From: JAMZMI01 sp039970095
GTDB lineage: Bacteria > Bacteroidota > Bacteroidia > Cytophagales > Cyclobacteriaceae
Direction: 5' to 3'
Length of the DNA stretch: 64,000 nucleotides
NCBI GenBank assembly: GCA_039970095.1
Contig: JBDVMP010000038.1
Coordinates: 7,280 to 71,279, forward strand
Within the stretch, counting starts at the first letter, position 1, and every line of letters starts with the position of its first letter. The notes beneath the pieces were generated by a model. It searched no databases. It was given only the letters and a program-made list of their open reading frames with translations, and was not told where the DNA came from. Positions 60,823-64,000 of the stretch are shown piece after piece. Both the position numbers and the translations under genes were made by a program.

Positions 60823-61504
60823 CGTTTTCTTGTTTTGAAAATACATCCAACTGTCCGGTCAAAACAGGCCCCCACTCCTCGGTGCTACTATCTAATATCG
60901 CTGCTATCGCCCTCGACGAAATGGTAGCTCCGGTGATACCGTCCACTTCCCATTCGCTTTGCTTGTTACCGCTTTTCACAGTGACGATAGCGTTGATTTT
61001 TTTGCTTTTGTCTGCAGTCAGGCCGGCATCCATATTTTTGAAGTTGTATAGGAAATTCTCATCCTTTTCAATCTTATCTCCAAGCCCAGGCGTCTCTTTG
61101 CTTTCCAGCACCTGAAACCCAATAACTCTTTCCCGAATCGGGTCGTACCCGTAAAGCACCTTGATCACATCGGCATAGCCCTGACCGGCGGCTTCTATGG
61201 CCCACCCAACGAATTGATCCGAGGCATCAAAGCCTGCATAGATTCTTGGGATCAGTTCCGCATTTGCATCAGAGCGTTTGAGTTGCCCTTTTTCTAAAAT
61301 GTAAGTTTCTGTTCTCTCAGCTCCCGGAATAACCTGAAAGATGGCCTTTTGTAAGGCTTCTTCTTTTAGTCTTTCTACTCTTGGCAGGGTGCCTTCGTAC
61401 GTCAGCACGATAAGCAGGGCACATATAACGCCAATACCTACCATAGCCTGGAGCATTTTCAAATTGTTTGTTCCTTGATTCGATATAGTAGCCGGCTCAC
61501 TCAT
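60815..61504 (-). CDS. rnfG: Rnf complex subunit G (covalent FMN)
   Basis: This 229-residue protein has an N-terminal membrane helix (MVGIGVICALLIVLTYEG) and an exported FMN-binding domain. The flavin attachment motif is DGITGATISSRA, where the second Thr of TGAT is the expected FMN-bonded residue. It overlaps the rnfD stop by 4 bp. Confidence 0.94.
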   Translation of the reverse strand: MSEPATISNQGTNNLKMLQAMVGIGVICALLIVLTYEGTLPRVERLKEEALQKAIFQVIPGAERTETYILEKGQLKRSDANAELIPRIYAGFDASDQFVGWAIEAAGQGYADVIKVLYGYDPIRERVIGFQVLESKETPGLGDKIEKDENFLYNFKNMDAGLTADKSKKINAIVTVKSGNKQSEWEVDGITGATISSRAIAAILDSSTEEWGPVLTGQLDVFSKQENDE

Positions 61505-62517
61505 TTCTTATTGTTTTTAGCCGTACCGTAAATACGAGGCTGAATCATTTTATCTATGTGGGGAGAAAGCGCATTGGCCAACAGAATGGCATACATGACT
61601 CCCTCCGGTAGTCCTCCCCATATCCTGATCACCACCACCATGATCCCTATAAAAGCCCCATATATCACCACCCCAAGAGAAGTGATTGGTGAAGCCACCA
61701 TATCTGTGGCCATAAAGACCGCACCTAACATGAGTCCACCTGAAAACAACATAAAAACAGGAGAAGGATAAATCTCCGGGTTGATCAGATACATAGTACC
61801 ACTAAAAATGAAGACGGTAAGGAGAATAGAAACGGGAATCCTCCAATTCATCATATTTCGGATGATGAGATACAAACCGCCCAGCAAAATGAGCAATGCA
61901 CTGGTTTCTCCACCAGAACCGCTCGTGAAGCCCATCATAAGATCCTGACTGGATGCTGTGACATGGTCAAATTTGAAAGCCGAAAGTGGAGTAGCTCCAG
62001 ACATGCCATCTGCCACTGGCTCCATGAATGGCAAGGCCAACACCGAAGGATGAATGGACGTGAATCGTTCGGAAAGCATGGGTGCAAACCATGTGGTGAT
62101 AGCCACAGGAAATGCCGCCTGCAATACCGCACGACCAACCAACGCTGGGTTAAAAACATTGTATCCCAACCCTCCAAACACAAATTTTCCGAGTGATATG
62201 GCAATAACTCCACCGAAGAAAGCCATCCAAACCGGAAAGATCGGCGGCAAGGTCAATCCCAGCAACAAACCTGTAATAACCGCCGACCAATCCGATATTG
62301 TTGATTCCTTTCCTGACAGGTAGCACAAAACGTGCTCTGTAAGCACACAAGAGATTACTGCCGTCACAATCACGAGCAATCCGCTGAGGCCGAAATTGTA
62401 AACTGCAAATAAAGCAGCCGGCATGAGTGCTACAACCACCTGCTTCATGATATCATCAGTACTCGTGCCTTTGACCAGGTGTGGTGATGTGCTAATATTT
62501 AGTGTGACATTCGACAT
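61501..62517 (-). CDS. rnfD: Rnf complex subunit D (covalent FMN)
   Basis: This 338-residue protein has about 9-10 membrane helices. The FMN attachment site is in DGMSGATPLSAFK (Thr of SGAT). Other motifs are GGLGYNVFNPALVGRAVLQ and FMATDMVASPITSLG. It works with RnfG in transmembrane electron transfer. It is separated from rnfC by 1 bp. Confidence 0.94.
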   Translation of the reverse strand: MSNVTLNISTSPHLVKGTSTDDIMKQVVVALMPAALFAVYNFGLSGLLVIVTAVISCVLTEHVLCYLSGKESTISDWSAVITGLLLGLTLPPIFPVWMAFFGGVIAISLGKFVFGGLGYNVFNPALVGRAVLQAAFPVAITTWFAPMLSERFTSIHPSVLALPFMEPVADGMSGATPLSAFKFDHVTASSQDLMMGFTSGSGGETSALLILLGGLYLIIRNMMNWRIPVSILLTVFIFSGTMYLINPEIYPSPVFMLFSGGLMLGAVFMATDMVASPITSLGVVIYGAFIGIMVVVIRIWGGLPEGVMYAILLANALSPHIDKMIQPRIYGTAKNNKK

Positions 62518-62518
62518 C

Positions 62519-63865
62519 TTAGGCTGACTTTTTAGCTACTAGTTGTCGCTTTCTCACGATAGATTTTGACAACCTGAAATACTGAACCAGTGGGATATGT
62601 GATGGACAAACAAACGAGCAAGATCCACACTCAAAGCAGTCCATCAGATGAAAGTCTGACGCCATACGATCGTAAGCTTCGAACTTGGCTAAAATCCCAA
62701 GCTTTGATGGGTTGAGAGAAAGTGGGCAAGCATCGACGCAGGCTCCACACTTGATGCAAGGGTAAACCTGTTGTTCGCTTCGGACATGTTCTTTACTGAA
62801 AACCACAATCCCCGAAGTGCCTTTTGTGATGGAAATATCCAGATTGGAGATGGCCACTCCCATCATGGGGCCACCCATATAAACCTCACTGATGTTTTCA
62901 TCTACCCCCACTTGCTCCAGCGCATAGCGCAAAGGGGTACCTATCGGAATAAGGTAATTTCCCTTTTCCCTAACTCCCGGCCCTGTGATAGTTACCACAC
63001 GCTCCTGGATGCCTCTGCCGTGTGGCAAAAGCCTACCAATCTCAGCAGTGGTTGCCACGTTGACTACCACTACTCCAACATCTATTGGCAAACCTCCCGA
63101 AGGAACCTCGCGACCTAAAATGGAGGTAATCAACATCTTCTCTGAGCCTTGCGGATATTTTACCGGAACTACTTTAACCTCCACTGGCCAGCCTACCGGT
63201 TTCATTTTTTTGAGATGTTCAGCGGCATCCGCTTTATTGGCTTCTATGCCGATGATCGCCCGTGGTGCTCCCGTAGCTTTGAGCATGTACTTGATACCCA
63301 TAAAAATATCATTGGCTTGCTCCAGCATGACACGGTGATCTGTGGTAAGAAATGGCTCACACTCAATGCCGTTGATCATCAGCACCTCGCATGTTTTATC
63401 ATCGGGAACTTTAGATTTGACGTGAGTAGGAAAGGCGGCACCTCCTAACCCCACAATTCCTGCGTTTTGGATTCCTACCAAAATTTCTTCCGGACTGGCC
63501 GTTTCAATATCAATAGATGCCCCCTCAATTACCTCTTGACCGGATGAAGGAAACGGCTCGATGTAAATTCCCTGAGACATTTTACCACTGACGGTAGGTA
63601 CATTGGTGATTTCACGAACAGTGCCTGAAACAGGCGAGTGAAGTGGTACCGAAACATATCCTCCGGCCTCAGCCAGCAGCTGCCCACGGGCTACTTCCTG
63701 CCCCTCTTTTACTACAGGTTTCGAAGGTGCGCCGATATGCTGCGACAATGGAAGAATTATCACCGGAGCAAAGGGAAACTGCCTGATCGATAAATGATTG
63801 GTTTCGTCCTTATACTCCGGAGGATGTATCCCGTGTTTGAATGTGTTTTTTCTTTGGGTCAACAC
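62519..63865 (-). CDS. rnfC: Rnf complex subunit C
   Basis: This 448-residue protein has the NADH/FMN domain motifs GIVGLGGAAFPTHVK, MINGIECEPFLTTDHR and GREVPSGGLPIDVGVVVVN. Two [4Fe-4S] motifs are CIKCGACVDACPLSLNP and CFECGSCSFVCPSHIP. It is the NAD-linked peripheral subunit. Translation seems to start at a GTG at 63865, two bases after the upstream gene's stop. It precedes rnfD as in other CDGEAB operons. Confidence 0.94.
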   Translation of the reverse strand: MLTQRKNTFKHGIHPPEYKDETNHLSIRQFPFAPVIILPLSQHIGAPSKPVVKEGQEVARGQLLAEAGGYVSVPLHSPVSGTVREITNVPTVSGKMSQGIYIEPFPSSGQEVIEGASIDIETASPEEILVGIQNAGIVGLGGAAFPTHVKSKVPDDKTCEVLMINGIECEPFLTTDHRVMLEQANDIFMGIKYMLKATGAPRAIIGIEANKADAAEHLKKMKPVGWPVEVKVVPVKYPQGSEKMLITSILGREVPSGGLPIDVGVVVVNVATTAEIGRLLPHGRGIQERVVTITGPGVREKGNYLIPIGTPLRYALEQVGVDENISEVYMGGPMMGVAISNLDISITKGTSGIVVFSKEHVRSEQQVYPCIKCGACVDACPLSLNPSKLGILAKFEAYDRMASDFHLMDCFECGSCSFVCPSHIPLVQYFRLSKSIVRKRQLVAKKSA

Positions 63866-63867
63866 TT

Positions 63868-64000
63868 TCAGTTAAACTTTTCAGCTCTGGCAATCAATTT
63901 TTCATCTTGCACCTCATTGGCAGCCGGCAGACCGGGGTGAATCACTCCTGCTGTGCATTTCTCAGCAGCTTTCACCAGGTCCTCATACGGCCCTGCGTTC
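63868..64000 (-). CDS. C-terminus of a small iron-sulfur-like protein (partial, runs off right edge)
   Basis: Only 43 C-terminal residues are visible, reading NAGPYEDLVKAAEKCTAGVI, then HPGLPAANE, to a TGA two bases before rnfC. The KCTAG..HPG pattern resembles the end of small mono-cluster 4Fe-4S domains found with electron-transfer operons. It is presumably the gene before rnfC and may be an Rnf electron donor. The family cannot be settled from this fragment. Confidence 0.6.
   Translation of the reverse strand, partial: NAGPYEDLVKAAEKCTAGVIHPGLPAANEVQDEKLIARAEKFN

Noticed and set aside
1..64000. tRNA, rRNA, CRISPR array or prophage
   Set aside because: No cloverleaf, rRNA-like segment, regular spacer-repeat pattern or phage structural gene was seen in any gap or gene.

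Overview
The window comes from a member of the Bacteroidota, most likely an aerobic, marine-type Cytophagales bacterium. The evidence is a TonB-dependent receptor with a carboxypeptidase-like N-terminal domain, a type IX secretion (T9SS) sorting tail, a TPR-containing hybrid two-component sensor fused to an AraC domain, lipoproteins with Bacteroidota-style lipoboxes, and promoters matching TAnnTTTG. The best promoter lies in front of the 4.5S RNA gene. The species cannot be named from sequence alone.

Layout. 1-902: the start of metH (minus) behind a SAM-I (S-box) riboswitch. 984-1889: a Ppx/GppA phosphatase. 1890-14743: a seven-gene minus-strand operon for sugar or glycoside oxidation (transporter, Gfo/Idh/MocA oxidoreductase, two TIM-barrel isomerases, two very large c-type-cytochrome lipoproteins, TonB receptor), with a divergent AraC regulator. 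15988-16734: a thioredoxin-like protein, then a 21-codon hydrophobic ORF ending at a strong terminator. 16733-24310: a complete trpEGDCFBA operon plus a DAHP synthase gene, preceded by a Trp-Trp-Trp leader peptide and attenuator. 24474-32183: small genes, the 4.5S SRP RNA, transaldolase-like fsa, ftsE, an ECF sigma/anti-sigma/repeat-protein module and a degenerate serine-hydrolase lipoprotein. 32180-41167: a hybrid sensor next to a five-gene operon that reads as glutamylation-dependent ethanolamine (amino-alcohol) catabolism. 43004-49820: a transglutaminase / ATP-grasp-alpha-E / DUF2126 amidoligase island. 50134-52407: a repeat-built T9SS cargo and an orphan T9SS tail. 52289-55174: an AddB-like nuclease. 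56036-57344: a decayed patch with REP-like palindromes, a truncated REP-associated transposase and a possible immunity gene. 57360-64000: an rnfCDGEAB operon with an FNR-type flavoprotein and a Cys-rich membrane protein inserted between rnfA and rnfB.

How it fits together. The most notable unit is 35186-41167. An ethanolamine-type permease, a glutamine-synthetase-like ligase, an iron alcohol dehydrogenase, an aldehyde dehydrogenase and a gamma-glutamyl hydrolase form one tight operon. Together they could turn ethanolamine into glycine through gamma-glutamyl intermediates, without the EutBC lyase. The 1890-14743 operon suggests uptake of a sugar or glycoside, 3-oxidation, cleavage of the 3-keto product and electron transfer to cell-surface cytochromes. 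The trp attenuator can be drawn with its leader peptide, antiterminator and terminator. All functional statements are from reading sequence motifs; no database search was possible.
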